From Oenococcus oeni DSM 20252 = AWRIB129 (lineage in GTDB: Bacteria > Bacillota > Bacilli > Lactobacillales > Lactobacillaceae): a stretch of 43,040 bases of DNA. The stretch is taken from NCBI RefSeq assembly GCF_000372485.1, contig NZ_AQVA01000004.1, forward strand, positions 95,228 through 138,267, in the 5' to 3' direction. Below, in pieces: positions 32,395-41,352 of this stretch (the stretch's first letter is position 1; each line of letters opens with the position of its first letter). Made by a program: the position numbers and the translations under genes. Below the pieces are notes generated by a model. That model was not told where the DNA came from. It searched no databases and was given only the letters and a program-made list of their open reading frames with translations.

Positions 32395-33336
32395 ATGAAA
32401 AATAAAGGTTTGTTATTAAAAGTTTCAACCGGTCTGGCAGCTGTTTCTTTTTTATTCAGTGAATATTTATTCAAAATTTCATTTAAAAGAGTTGATCATG
32501 TGCCGGAAACATCACAAGAGAAACAAAAATATGCGGCAAGTTATTGGGAATACGTTGACTGGTTCAGAAGAATAAATAAAGAGCATTGGACTTTCCAAAC
32601 AAAAAATGAAACGGAGCGAATGTCGGCTTATTTCATTCCTTCAAAAGAGGAAAACTCAAAAAAAGTTGTGATTATCGCTCACGGCTACAAAGGCAACGGA
32701 GAAACTATGTCTAGTTATGCCAAGATGTTTTATGAGATGGGGTTCAATGTGCTTCTGCCTGACGATCGTGGTCACGGACAAAGTATGGGTGAATATATAA
32801 GTTTTGGCTGGCTTGATCGTCTCGACTATTTGCAATGGTTGAAAAAAATAATTAAACGAGTCGGTCCAAAAAGCGAAATTCTTTTGTTCGGTGTCAGTAT
32901 GGGCGCTTCAACAGTTGAAATGTTGAGCGGCGAAGATTTGCCATCACAGGTTAAATGCGTTATTGCAGATTGTGGTTATTCCAGTATTGATGAAGAAATG
33001 ACTTTTTTGTTGAAACATCATTATCATCTTCCCAAGTACCCTTTTTATCCGCTGGTGAGCACGATCAATCGTTATCGTTTGGGATATTATCTCGGAGATG
33101 TTTCTTCGGTTGAACAATTAAAGAAAAACAAATTACCTATATTTTTTATCCATGGTGAAAATGATGATTACGTACCAAGCTATATGTCATTGGAAAACTA
33201 CGAAGCAACAACGGCAGCCAAAGAATTGTGGATTGTTAATAATGCAACTCATGCCGAAAGTTATTGGCTCGATCCTTTAGAGTATAAAAAACGTATTAAA
33301 GATTTTTTGAATAAATATTTTAATGATAAAAATTAA
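32395..33336 (+). CDS. Membrane-anchored alpha/beta hydrolase
   Basis: A 313-residue serine hydrolase. An N-terminal hydrophobic segment (about residues 6-26) probably anchors it, with the catalytic domain outside or peripheral. The hydrolase fold motifs are HGYKGNGET (oxyanion region), DDRGHGQS, the nucleophile elbow GVSMGA, FFIHGENDDYVP with the acid, and a late His in NATHAES. Relatives are annotated as S9-like peptidases or esterases of LAB (YqkD type); the substrate is unknown. AGGAG precedes the ATG. It is monocistronic, and no terminator is obvious downstream. Confidence 0.88.
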   Translation: MKNKGLLLKVSTGLAAVSFLFSEYLFKISFKRVDHVPETSQEKQKYAASYWEYVDWFRRINKEHWTFQTKNETERMSAYFIPSKEENSKKVVIIAHGYKGNGETMSSYAKMFYEMGFNVLLPDDRGHGQSMGEYISFGWLDRLDYLQWLKKIIKRVGPKSEILLFGVSMGASTVEMLSGEDLPSQVKCVIADCGYSSIDEEMTFLLKHHYHLPKYPFYPLVSTINRYRLGYYLGDVSSVEQLKKNKLPIFFIHGENDDYVPSYMSLENYEATTAAKELWIVNNATHAESYWLDPLEYKKRIKDFLNKYFNDKN

Positions 33337-33412
33337 AGAGTAATAAATTAATTAATATTTAATTTTTGCTTATCAATCTATAAACGTTTTATTTTTTATG
33401 TAATATCTATTA

Positions 33413-34383
33413 TTATTTTTTCACCAAGAAGTCATTTTCTTTAATATTTCCATTCTCTGGAATGAAGTCAATTGAATCAGCAATATCCTTAGGTATTGGT
33501 ATTTGAGGATCTATGTGTGGATTATTTAAGTGAATCAGATGATATGATTTACGATATTCAGTTGGAGAAAGGCCAAGTTCCTGATGGAACTTTCGAATGA
33601 ATACTTTTGAGTCGTTAAAGTAAGCTCGACTAGAAATTTGTTTTACTGACATTTCGGTTCTAACCAGTAATGTCGTTGCTACTTCGATTTTAAGATGATT
33701 TAGATACTGTAACATCGTCATACCGGTACATTTTTTGAATATTCTTGTTAAATAATCAGGATTCAATTCGAGCTGTTTAGCAATTCCTGGGACAGTTAAT
33801 GTTGATGATATATGCGCTCTTATCCACTCTTTAATAAAACTGGCCCGGCTGTCCTCTTCATTTATATAGCTATTGGAAATATACGAATTAAATAATTGAA
33901 TTAACAACGCCGAAGTTAGATAATCTCTCATTTGCAAATATGAAGACTCGCTTCGAGAAGACAAAATTTGATGTATTAAGATTACTGACTGCTCATAATC
34001 TGCCAAGGTGAATTTATTGGGAAGAAGAATTTTTCGATCTTTGGAAGGATTATTTTTTACACTGTCAATCAAATCACTTTCTTTGAGATTAATTTTTGAT
34101 TCTTTGAATCTTGAAAAAAATGTAACCAATAGAAGTCAACACCTTGAGTTGAGTTTTTGTATCCAAAAAAATTTATAAAAGGTGGGATTAATAAAACTTC
34201 TCCGGCATTTATAACATATTGCTCTTGGTCTAATTGAATATAAATTGGTCCTTTGACACATAGAATGATTTCATAATCTCCCTTATGAAACATTCTTTTG
34301 TGTTTCCAATTTTCATGAGCTGTAAATTCCCCTCCTTTATAAAATAGAACCGTTTTTTCAAGTGTTACTGAATAGAAATTCAT
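33413..34383 (-). pseudogene. AraC-family regulator, split by a frameshift at a T7 tract
   Basis: On the minus strand the N-terminal part starts at 34383 (GGAGGAAAAG before the ATG) and has an AraC-type cupin sensor domain (AGEVLLIPPFINFFGY). Right after FYWLHFF it shifts frame at seven Ts (seven As at 34114-34120 on the plus strand) and stops at 34069. The other frame continues directly with SRFKESK and carries the C-terminal AraC double helix-turn-helix (VPGIAKQLELNPDYLTRIFKKC, MSVKQISSRAYFNDSKVFIRKFHQELGLSPTEYRK, the typical end). One additional base (T8) would give a continuous 323-residue protein, normal for AraC sugar regulators. It is divergent from the transporter/GH127 genes it would control. 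The frame change may be true decay, phase variation or sequencing error. Confidence 0.85.
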
Positions 34384-34527
34384 CTTTTCCTCCTCTTTTC
34401 GGTCTATATATTTAAGTAGGAAATGGTCACCATTTATACATAAAAATGCCATCTTAGCCAATAAAATAATTTTATATTAGTCGGAAATAGCAACCATATT
34501 ATCAATTATAGGACTTTAATCATTTTT

Positions 34528-34541
34528 AGAAAGCGCTTACT
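34528..34541. promoter_or_regulatory. cre site (CcpA binding) before the transporter gene
   Basis: AGAAAGCGCTTACT matches the Gram-positive cre consensus TGWAARCGYTWNCW at 13 of 14 positions (first T is A). It lies in the divergent interval between the AraC gene and the GPH transporter, where CcpA repression of a sugar catabolic operon is expected. Confidence 0.75.
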
Positions 34542-34602
34542 ATTAAATTGTTTGAAAAAGAACAAATTTAAATTATGAATCAAACCTGGAGGTTTTTAAA
34601 AG

Positions 34603-35986
34603 ATGGACACTGTTTCAGATCAAAAAGGGAGCGCCACCAAAGTACAAAAACTTGATGAACGGCTTCCTTTTCATAGAAAGTTGACTTATGGCTTTACTGA
34701 CATGTCGGGTAATCTTCTTTATTGTATTATCAGCGGATACATGCTTTATTTTTTTACAAACGTTTTTGGTATGAGCATTGGAACTGCTGGTGTTTTACTT
34801 TTGATTGGTAGAATTTTTGATGCTGTCGGAGCCCCTGTAATGGGAATACTGGTTGATCATACGCATAGTAAATATGGTAAAAGTCGCCCTTGGTTTTTAT
34901 GGATGTCATTACCCTTTGCAATCTTTGTTTGGTTGCTGTTTACTACACCAAGTTTGACCGGCACAGCAAAAATTATGTATGGAGCGATTATATATATTGG
35001 CAGATTTATCTTATACTGCTGTTTCTACTCCAATCACTTCTGTGCTTCCAAACTTAACTTTAAATTCTGATGATCGTCAAGTTGCTAATTCTATTCGTCT
35101 AGTTTTAGGGAATGTTGGCAATTTCTTTGCAGTTACATTTATTTTGCCCTTTGCTAATTTCCTTGGTGGCTCTAATCACCAAAAAGGCTGGTCTCTTGCT
35201 GTTGGAGTTTATGCGATTGTCGCTTTCGTATTCTTGATCATTGCCTTTTTTGACATGCGAGAGAAGAATATTGAAAATGACAAAATTATCACGATTAAAG
35301 AAAGTTTCAGGGCTGCTAGAGGGAATTGGCCATGGATTTTGATTGTTTTGGCAAATTTAATTTATTGGACTGCTTATATGACGAGAAGTTCCACTTTAGC
35401 TTATTATTTTCAGTACAATATGCACAACGAAAATTATATTTCGCTTTTTAATGGTTTTTCAATTATTCAGGTTCTTGGAATGGCTTCCGTTCCATTGTTC
35501 GTTAAGTTTTTAAGAAAGTGGGGGACAACAGTTTTTATGCTTGTACTCACATGTTTAGGACAAGCTATTATGGGATTTTCCGGTAATAATCTTACTGGTT
35601 TGTTGATCGGCTGGTGCATTGCATGTATCGGGTCCGGAAGCGCCTGCACGATGTTCTTTGCAATGGTTGGAGACACAGTTGATTTTGGAGAATGGAAGAA
35701 TGGAATTCGGGCAAATGGTTTCTTAACGGCAATTGGAGCATCGTTTTGTATTCAGGTTGGCTCTGGATTCGGCTCATTTATTCCGGCTGAGGTTCTCAAG
35801 GCTTTTGGCTTTCAATCCGGTGCTACTTCTCAATCGACGAATGCTATGAATGGAATTTCTTTTAGCTTCTTATGGTTACCAATTATTATTTATATTTTTA
35901 GTGTTCTTCTTATGATCGTTTATCGTAAGTGGGAGATGCATGAACCTGTCGTTATTGCTGATCTTGAAAAAAGGCATACTGTTTAA
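34603..35986 (+). pseudogene. GPH-family sugar:cation symporter, frameshifted at a (TA)4 tract
   Basis: Two overlapping frames, 34603-35070 and an ATG at 34979 to 35986, together make one glycoside-pentoside-hexuronide symporter of about 461 residues with 12 helices. The N-part has the GPH beginning (KLTYGFTDMSGNLLYCIISGYMLYFFTNVFG; RPWFLWMSLPFA). The second frame takes over at YILADLSYTAVSTPI and continues to the end (LVIADLEKRH-like tail). The switch lies at ATTATATATATT (34987-34998). Two more bases (one TA unit) restore frame and the family's spacing. GGAGG precedes the ATG. It probably imported an arabinofuranosyl oligosaccharide for the GH127 enzyme next to it, now likely inactive unless the indel is an error or reversible. 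Confidence 0.85.
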
Positions 35987-36043
35987 TGTTTTTAAAAACT
36001 CAGTCTGTATCTTTTAAGACTAGATTTAAAAGGAGAATTAAGA

Positions 36044-38019
36044 ATGCAAACAAAAGTTTCTGAAATTACAGTGAATAATATAGATATTACATCCGACTTT
36101 TGGAATCGTTATCGTAAGTTGGTTGTTAAAGAGGTCCTTCCTTACCAATGGCAGGTTATGAATGATCAAGCCGATATCGATATTTCTGATGACCCGCAAG
36201 GCAATGGATCAACGAAAAATAGTCATGCCATTGCTAATCTGAAAATCGCTGCTGGATTGATGAAAGGACACCATTATGGATTTCCTTTTCAAGATACTGA
36301 CGTTTATAAATGGTTGGAGGCAGCTGCTTATTCACTCAAATATAATCCGGATGAAGATTTTAAAAAAATAACAGATGGATTAATTGATTTGATTTCCGAA
36401 GCGCAAGAAGATGATGGATATTTATCGACTGAATTTCAAATTGATTATCCAGATCGAAAGTTTAAGCGTTTGAAACAGTCTCATGAGTTGTACACGATGG
36501 GACATTATATAGAAGCTGGAGTCGTTTATTATCAGATAACTGGTAATGAAAAAGCATTAAATATTGCAAAAAAAATGGCTAATTGCATTGATAGCAATTT
36601 TGGTTTGGAAAATGGAAAAATTCCTGGATATGATGGGCATCCGGAGATCGAGCTCGCTTTGTCTAGACTATACGAAACAACTAGAGAAGAAAAATATCTA
36701 AAACTTGCTTATTATTTTCTTAATCAACGTGGTAAAGATAAGAACTTCTTTGATAATCAGATTAAAGAAGACGGCGCATCATCTGATCGGGATCTGATTG
36801 ATGGAATGCGTGATTTTCCTTTAAGCTATTATCAGGCGAGCAAACCGATCGAAGATCAAAAGACTGCCGATGGTCATGCTGTTCGTGTGGTATATCTTTG
36901 CACAGGTATGGCGTATGTGGCTCGTTTGACTGGAGATCAGCAATTATTGGAAGCCTGCCACCGTTTTTGGAAAGGCATTGTTCATCGCAGAATGTATATA
37001 ACGGGTAATATCGGTTCAACGACTACTGGTGAAGCTTTCACTTACGACTATGATTTGCCTAATGACACGATGTATGGAGAAACCTGTGCATCTGTTGGGC
37101 TTTCTTTCTTTGCTGGGCAAATGTTAGCAATTGAGGCCAAAGGAGAATATGGCGATATATTAGAGAAGGAACTTTTTAACGGAGCTTTAGCTGGGATGGC
37201 GTTAGATGGAAAACATTTTTTTATGTCAATCCATTAGAGTCTGATCCAATTGCTTCTAAATATAATCCAGGAAAAAAACATGTTTTAACAAAAAGAGCTG
37301 ATTGGTTTGGCTGTGCTTGCTGCCCAAGCAACGTGGCTCGTTTAGTTGCCTCTGTTGACAAATATATCTATACAGTTAATGGCGATACTATACTATCTCA
37401 TCAATTTATTTCTAATAATGCTCAATTTGGAAATGGAATAGAGGTTTCACAAGATAATCATTTTCCATGGAGTGGCGAAATACATTATGAAATTAATAAT
37501 CCTAACCAGCTTGCATTCAAACTAGGAATACGAATTCCTAGTTGGTCGCGAAATAAATTTGGTTTGAAGATTAATGGCAAAAAAATAGACTTAGCTAGTG
37601 AAGATGGTTTTATTTATATTAACGTTAATGACGAGTCGTTAACCGTTGATTTGTCCTTGGACATGAATACTAAATTTATGCGTTCTAGCAATAAAGTTAG
37701 TTCCAATTATGGAAAAATTGCAGTTCAACGTGGACCGATTGTTTATGCAGCGGAAGAAACGGACAATAAAGCACCTCTCTGGAACTATAAAGTGGAAACT
37801 GATAAAGAACCGAAGTACCATTACAACAAAGATTTGTTGGAAGGGGTCGGTACTATTACGGTCAAATCAATTGCCGAAGAAATTAGTCCTGAAGATGGTC
37901 CTTTATATTCAACCATTGATGAGGCTACAGCGAATTATGAAACAGATTTAAAATTAATCCCCTATTATGCTTGGGCTAACCGCGAGGAAGGCCAAATGCA
38001 AGTGTGGTTAAATAAATAA
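36044..38019 (+). pseudogene. GH127 beta-L-arabinofuranosidase-type enzyme, frameshifted at a T7 tract
   Basis: The reading frame 36044-37237 and the frame 37333-38019 (open already from 37223 on) form one protein. Seven Ts at 37216-37222 cause the break; eight would give FFYVNPLESDPIASKYNPGK and a 658-residue protein, the same length as the characterised GH127 enzyme HypBA1. The catalytic elements are all there: E346-T-C348 (GETCAS; HypBA1 E338 and C340) in the first part and the CCPSN pair (37318-37323; HypBA1 C417-C418) in the second. GH127 enzymes remove terminal beta-L-arabinofuranose from plant glycoproteins or oligosaccharides. AAAAGGAG precedes the ATG. It follows the GPH symporter, with which it forms an operon. 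Confidence 0.88.
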
Positions 38020-38156
38020 ATTTTTAATAGACAAAGGTGAAATACCTTGTCGTACATAGCTACATTATGGATCTCAATATGGATCAGATCTATAAAAAAT
38101 AGTTGATGGGAATATCTTTAAGTTATTGACTTTAAAAGATAAGGTGGAGAAAAATT

Positions 38157-38345
38157 ATGAACCTTCTAAAAAAACAATTTGCTGGTCAACCGATTATAGC
38201 TTGGATTTTCCAAATATTATTAATGATACTGGCTTTGCTTATTATGAACCATTTTATTGTAGATAATATAATTGTAATTGTGGCAGCGGGTATTTTAGTT
38301 ATTCTGACATTTGTTTCTTTGGCATTAAATAATCACGATAGATAA
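38157..38345 (+). CDS. Small two-helix membrane protein
   Basis: 62 residues, two hydrophobic helices (about residues 13-30 and 36-57) with a short charged N-terminus and NNHDR end. It has a ribosome site (AAGGTGGAG). Function is unknown. It lies 137 bases after the GH127 gene and may be the last gene of that operon. I recognise no family. Confidence 0.55.
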   Translation: MNLLKKQFAGQPIIAWIFQILLMILALLIMNHFIVDNIIVIVAAGILVILTFVSLALNNHDR

Positions 38346-38406
38346 AAAATATTGGATCATTTTTTCTTTTATAAATAATAATTAATTCAAATTCCGGTTA
38401 TTAGAC

Positions 38407-39141
38407 TTACACCCATGGAAAAAGGGGCTTTGTTGCACCAAAAATTGCATGTTCGGTTCCTTTGTTATAGGCCCAATTTTGGTTGCCATAATCAAAATGC
38501 CACCATTCTTCTATATAATTGGTAAAACCAACTTGGGTCATTACGTTATATAAAAATCGCCGATTTTCTTGGACGTGAACTGCTTCTTTTATATTCACTT
38601 TACTTTCATTTTCATAAAAAGCGGTTTTAGCTGTCTCTTTAATATCGTCAAATGGGCCTCCCATATCCAACAAACGGCCAGAATTATCTGCGATACTCAA
38701 ATCAATCGAACCGCCGGTATTGTGGGGCGATGGTTTTTCTATATCTGTTGATGGCAGAGCAACAAGTCTCAACGTAGCAGTCAAAGTTTCTTCTTCGGTA
38801 AAATTTGGGTGATCTCTTTTCACAAAATCTTTCATTTTGTAAAATAACGCTTTTTGTGTTTCAATACTTCTCCAACCATCAAAGATCACAAACTTATATC
38901 CATTTGGCAGAAGCTTTGCTGCTTCAATAAGTTTGTGCTGCACTTGGTTTCGAATGTATAGATCCGGAAGAGCGCCAGGTATATTTTGTATAAAATATTG
39001 GGGACTAACAATTAACTTTTCCGGTATATAACTGACTGAAACTAAGGGATCATTTGATTCTTGAATAGAAACTTTACCGATTTTATTCCATTCCCAAACA
39101 GAAGGTGTGGTTTTTATGGAATTTTTTTTAAAATCTTTCAT
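38407..39141 (-). CDS. D-alanyl-D-alanine dipeptidase (VanX/DdpX, M15D)
   Basis: Zinc peptidase that hydrolyses the D-Ala-D-Ala dipeptide. The 244 residues carry the M15D motifs: FDGWRS (the substrate Arg), SPHNTGGSIDLS with zinc ligands His and Asp, and EEWWHFDYG with catalytic Glu and zinc ligand His. No signal peptide is visible, so it acts in the cytoplasm. No vanH/vanA neighbours are present, so it is not part of an acquired vancomycin operon. It may recycle wall-derived D-Ala dipeptides or clear D-Ala-D-Ala in a D-Lac-using species (many Leuconostocaceae are intrinsically vancomycin resistant). It stands alone on the minus strand, with its 3' end 61 bases from the convergent small membrane protein gene. 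Confidence 0.9.
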   Translation of the reverse strand: MKDFKKNSIKTTPSVWEWNKIGKVSIQESNDPLVSVSYIPEKLIVSPQYFIQNIPGALPDLYIRNQVQHKLIEAAKLLPNGYKFVIFDGWRSIETQKALFYKMKDFVKRDHPNFTEEETLTATLRLVALPSTDIEKPSPHNTGGSIDLSIADNSGRLLDMGGPFDDIKETAKTAFYENESKVNIKEAVHVQENRRFLYNVMTQVGFTNYIEEWWHFDYGNQNWAYNKGTEHAIFGATKPLFPWV

Positions 39142-39315
39142 GGCTATTACCTCTAAAATCCAATCACCGCTAAAAGTTTTCAGATTTCTTAAAATAAATT
39201 ATTAGTCAGAAGATTACCATTATAAAAAATGCTTATGTTTTTCCTTACTATTAATTATATTATTTACTTCGAGTCGTTGAGTAAATTGCTAATTATCTTA
39301 ATTTGTAATTTATCT

Positions 39316-39891
39316 TTACTTATTCTTTAAAATCAAAGGCATGGAATTTATTAATATCGCTGCAATTTCTTTTTCTTTTTCTTGGTAATCATTATCCGAC
39401 CATCTCTTTAAAATAAAAGTGAAGCTTGATTGGAAGGCAATAAAATAATAAGCAAGTTCATTGTCTGTTAATTCTGGTCTTTTCTTTTTTAAGGGATTGA
39501 TCAGTACTTTATATAATTCTTCAAATCCTTCAGTGATAGGGAAGTCTTGTCTGCTTTTTAAAACGATTGAATATATCCAACCGTTTTCTTTTATAAAAGT
39601 TAGGAATTGTGTTAACGATTGAAGGTCGTAAAAGTTGAATTTATCTCGTGGATTCGATTGTTTGATAAAACTTTCGAATAATTCTTTTCTTTTATTTAGT
39701 TGAGTAACGTCGAATAATTCATAGATATCTTCAAAATGATCATAAAAAGTCGATCGATTGATATTCGCTTTTTTGCAAACCTGACTAACGCTGATTTCTT
39801 TTATTGGGTGCTCTTTGAGCAAATGAAAAACGATTTCTTGAATTTTTCTATGAGTGATTTGCCATTTTTTGTTATGTGTTTCTTCATTCAT
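39316..39891 (-). CDS. TetR/AcrR-family regulator (DhaS-like)
   Basis: 191 residues. The N-terminal helix-turn-helix lies within about residues 12-58 (HPIKEISVSQVCKKANINRSTFYDHFEDIYEL), and the C-terminal helical domain has the SSFTFILKRW segment seen in DhaS-type regulators. It is divergent from the dehydrogenase gene starting at 40106, the usual layout for a local repressor or activator. I did not find a clear palindrome in the 214-bp interval between them. Confidence 0.88.
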   Translation of the reverse strand: MNEETHNKKWQITHRKIQEIVFHLLKEHPIKEISVSQVCKKANINRSTFYDHFEDIYELFDVTQLNKRKELFESFIKQSNPRDKFNFYDLQSLTQFLTFIKENGWIYSIVLKSRQDFPITEGFEELYKVLINPLKKKRPELTDNELAYYFIAFQSSFTFILKRWSDNDYQEKEKEIAAILINSMPLILKNK

Positions 39892-40054
39892 CTTAATTTT
39901 CCAATATTTATCCGGAACACTTTTAATTTACTTTATTTATAAAGCAGTTATTGGTATTTGTATAAACTTTTCTATTTTTTTAAAATTTTGGATAGCTGTA
40001 AATCAAAAAATAAAGGCTGTTTCATAAATCCAACACTTGTCTGTAAATTGATGG

Positions 40055-40083
40055 CTGACATTAACCGACTCTCTTTATAGAAT
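40055..40083 (+). promoter_or_regulatory. Promoter of the dehydrogenase gene
   Basis: CTGACA (40055-40060) and TAGAAT (40078-40083) with a 17-base spacer, followed by AGGAGG-like (taggaggc) and the ATG at 40106. Confidence 0.75.
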
Positions 40084-40105
40084 TTAAAGTATAGGAGGCA
40101 TTTAA

Positions 40106-41125
40106 ATGAAAGCAGCAGTTTATGAAGGAAAAAAAGCAATTAAAATGACTGAGTTGCCAACTCCGAAAGCCGGGCCCAACGATGTTGTGATTCAAAATAT
40201 TTATGCAGGAATTTGTGGTTCTGATGTCGCTGTCTATAATCACGGATCAGGAACCGGCCACAAAATCGAGACCGACCATGAGTTTGGTCATGAAGCTGTC
40301 AGTAAGGTTGTTGAGGTTGGCGACGATGTTCATGATTTTAAAATTGGGGATCGCGTATATCCTTATCCTCTACTTGCTCGTGGAGATCCCAGCCGGGCAG
40401 GAAGTATGGGTGGCTTTTCGGAATATATTTTAATTCCTAACGCTAAGTTAAATAGGCAACTTTATCTTGTTCCTAAAGAGATTGATAATCATGTTGCTGC
40501 GATGATTGAACCCTTTACCGTTGGTACACGGGCTGCAAAACAGACCAGGCCGGATAAAAATGATAATGCGATTGTCTATGGCACAGGGACGATTGGAATG
40601 GCTGCGGCAGTCGCTTTGAAGCATCTTGGGGTCAAACAAGTCATGTTGGTCGATCTTTCAGACTATAGATTGAACGTTGCAAAAGAACTCGGTTTCTTGA
40701 CTGTTAATTCATCAAGAGATGATGTCAGGAGTCAGGCAATTGAAGCTTTCGGGAAAGCAGAATATTCTTTGCACGGAGAGGCACCAGATACACAGATTTT
40801 TCTTGATGCTGCAGGACATAATAGTATTCTTGAGGATTTTCTTCAGTTTGGGCCGGTTGGTAGCCGTTTTGTCACCGTTGGAGTCAATAATAGCAAACCG
40901 CAAATTGATTTTCTTGAATTAATTTTTGGCAGCAAATCAGTTGGGGGTTCTGGTGGATATCGTCCTGAAGATGTTCAAACCGTTTTTGAAATCATGAAAG
41001 AGCGTCAATCCGATCTGCGTAAGATGGTTAGTCAAGAATTTGATTGGCAGGATCTTGAGAAAGGGATCCAGACTGCTACTGACACAACAATCTCAGAGAA
41101 GGTCTTGATCAATTACCATCTATAA
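40106..41125 (+). CDS. Zinc-type medium-chain alcohol/polyol dehydrogenase
   Basis: A 339-residue MDR-family NAD(P)-dependent dehydrogenase. Catalytic zinc ligands: Cys in GICGSD and the His/Glu in TDHEFGHE. Cofactor-binding Rossmann motif: YGTGTIGMAA, with an acidic LVDLSDYR after strand 2 suggesting NAD. The structural-zinc lobe that normally has four Cys between RVYPYP and GGFSEY is reduced to a short loop without Cys, so only the catalytic zinc is expected. The substrate is unknown (threonine/sorbitol-like family). It is preceded by AGGAGG and a good promoter and followed by a strong terminator; it is a single-gene unit divergent from a TetR regulator. Confidence 0.9.
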   Translation: MKAAVYEGKKAIKMTELPTPKAGPNDVVIQNIYAGICGSDVAVYNHGSGTGHKIETDHEFGHEAVSKVVEVGDDVHDFKIGDRVYPYPLLARGDPSRAGSMGGFSEYILIPNAKLNRQLYLVPKEIDNHVAAMIEPFTVGTRAAKQTRPDKNDNAIVYGTGTIGMAAAVALKHLGVKQVMLVDLSDYRLNVAKELGFLTVNSSRDDVRSQAIEAFGKAEYSLHGEAPDTQIFLDAAGHNSILEDFLQFGPVGSRFVTVGVNNSKPQIDFLELIFGSKSVGGSGGYRPEDVQTVFEIMKERQSDLRKMVSQEFDWQDLEKGIQTATDTTISEKVLINYHL

Positions 41126-41166
41126 AAAGTCAAAACTCTATTCGAATTAATTTTTTGAAAAAAAAT

Positions 41167-41203
41167 AAAAAACAGTTCACTAGCTATCTGTGAGCTGTTT
41201 TTT
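41167..41203 (+). terminator. Terminator after the dehydrogenase gene
   Basis: A 14-bp stem (AAAAAACAGTTCAC with GTGAGCTGTTTTTT, one G-U) around a 9-base loop. The A and T flanks allow action in both directions. Confidence 0.92.
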
Positions 41204-41352
41204 ATTTATTTTGTTCAAATGGCAAATATAAAGATATACGAAAAATAAAAATAATCGTCATTTGATATCTAGTAATTTATTTAAAATAAAAGACTTTTCA
41301 TGCTAATCTTTTAAATTAATTTTAATATTCATTACTCTATAATGAAAAAGCA

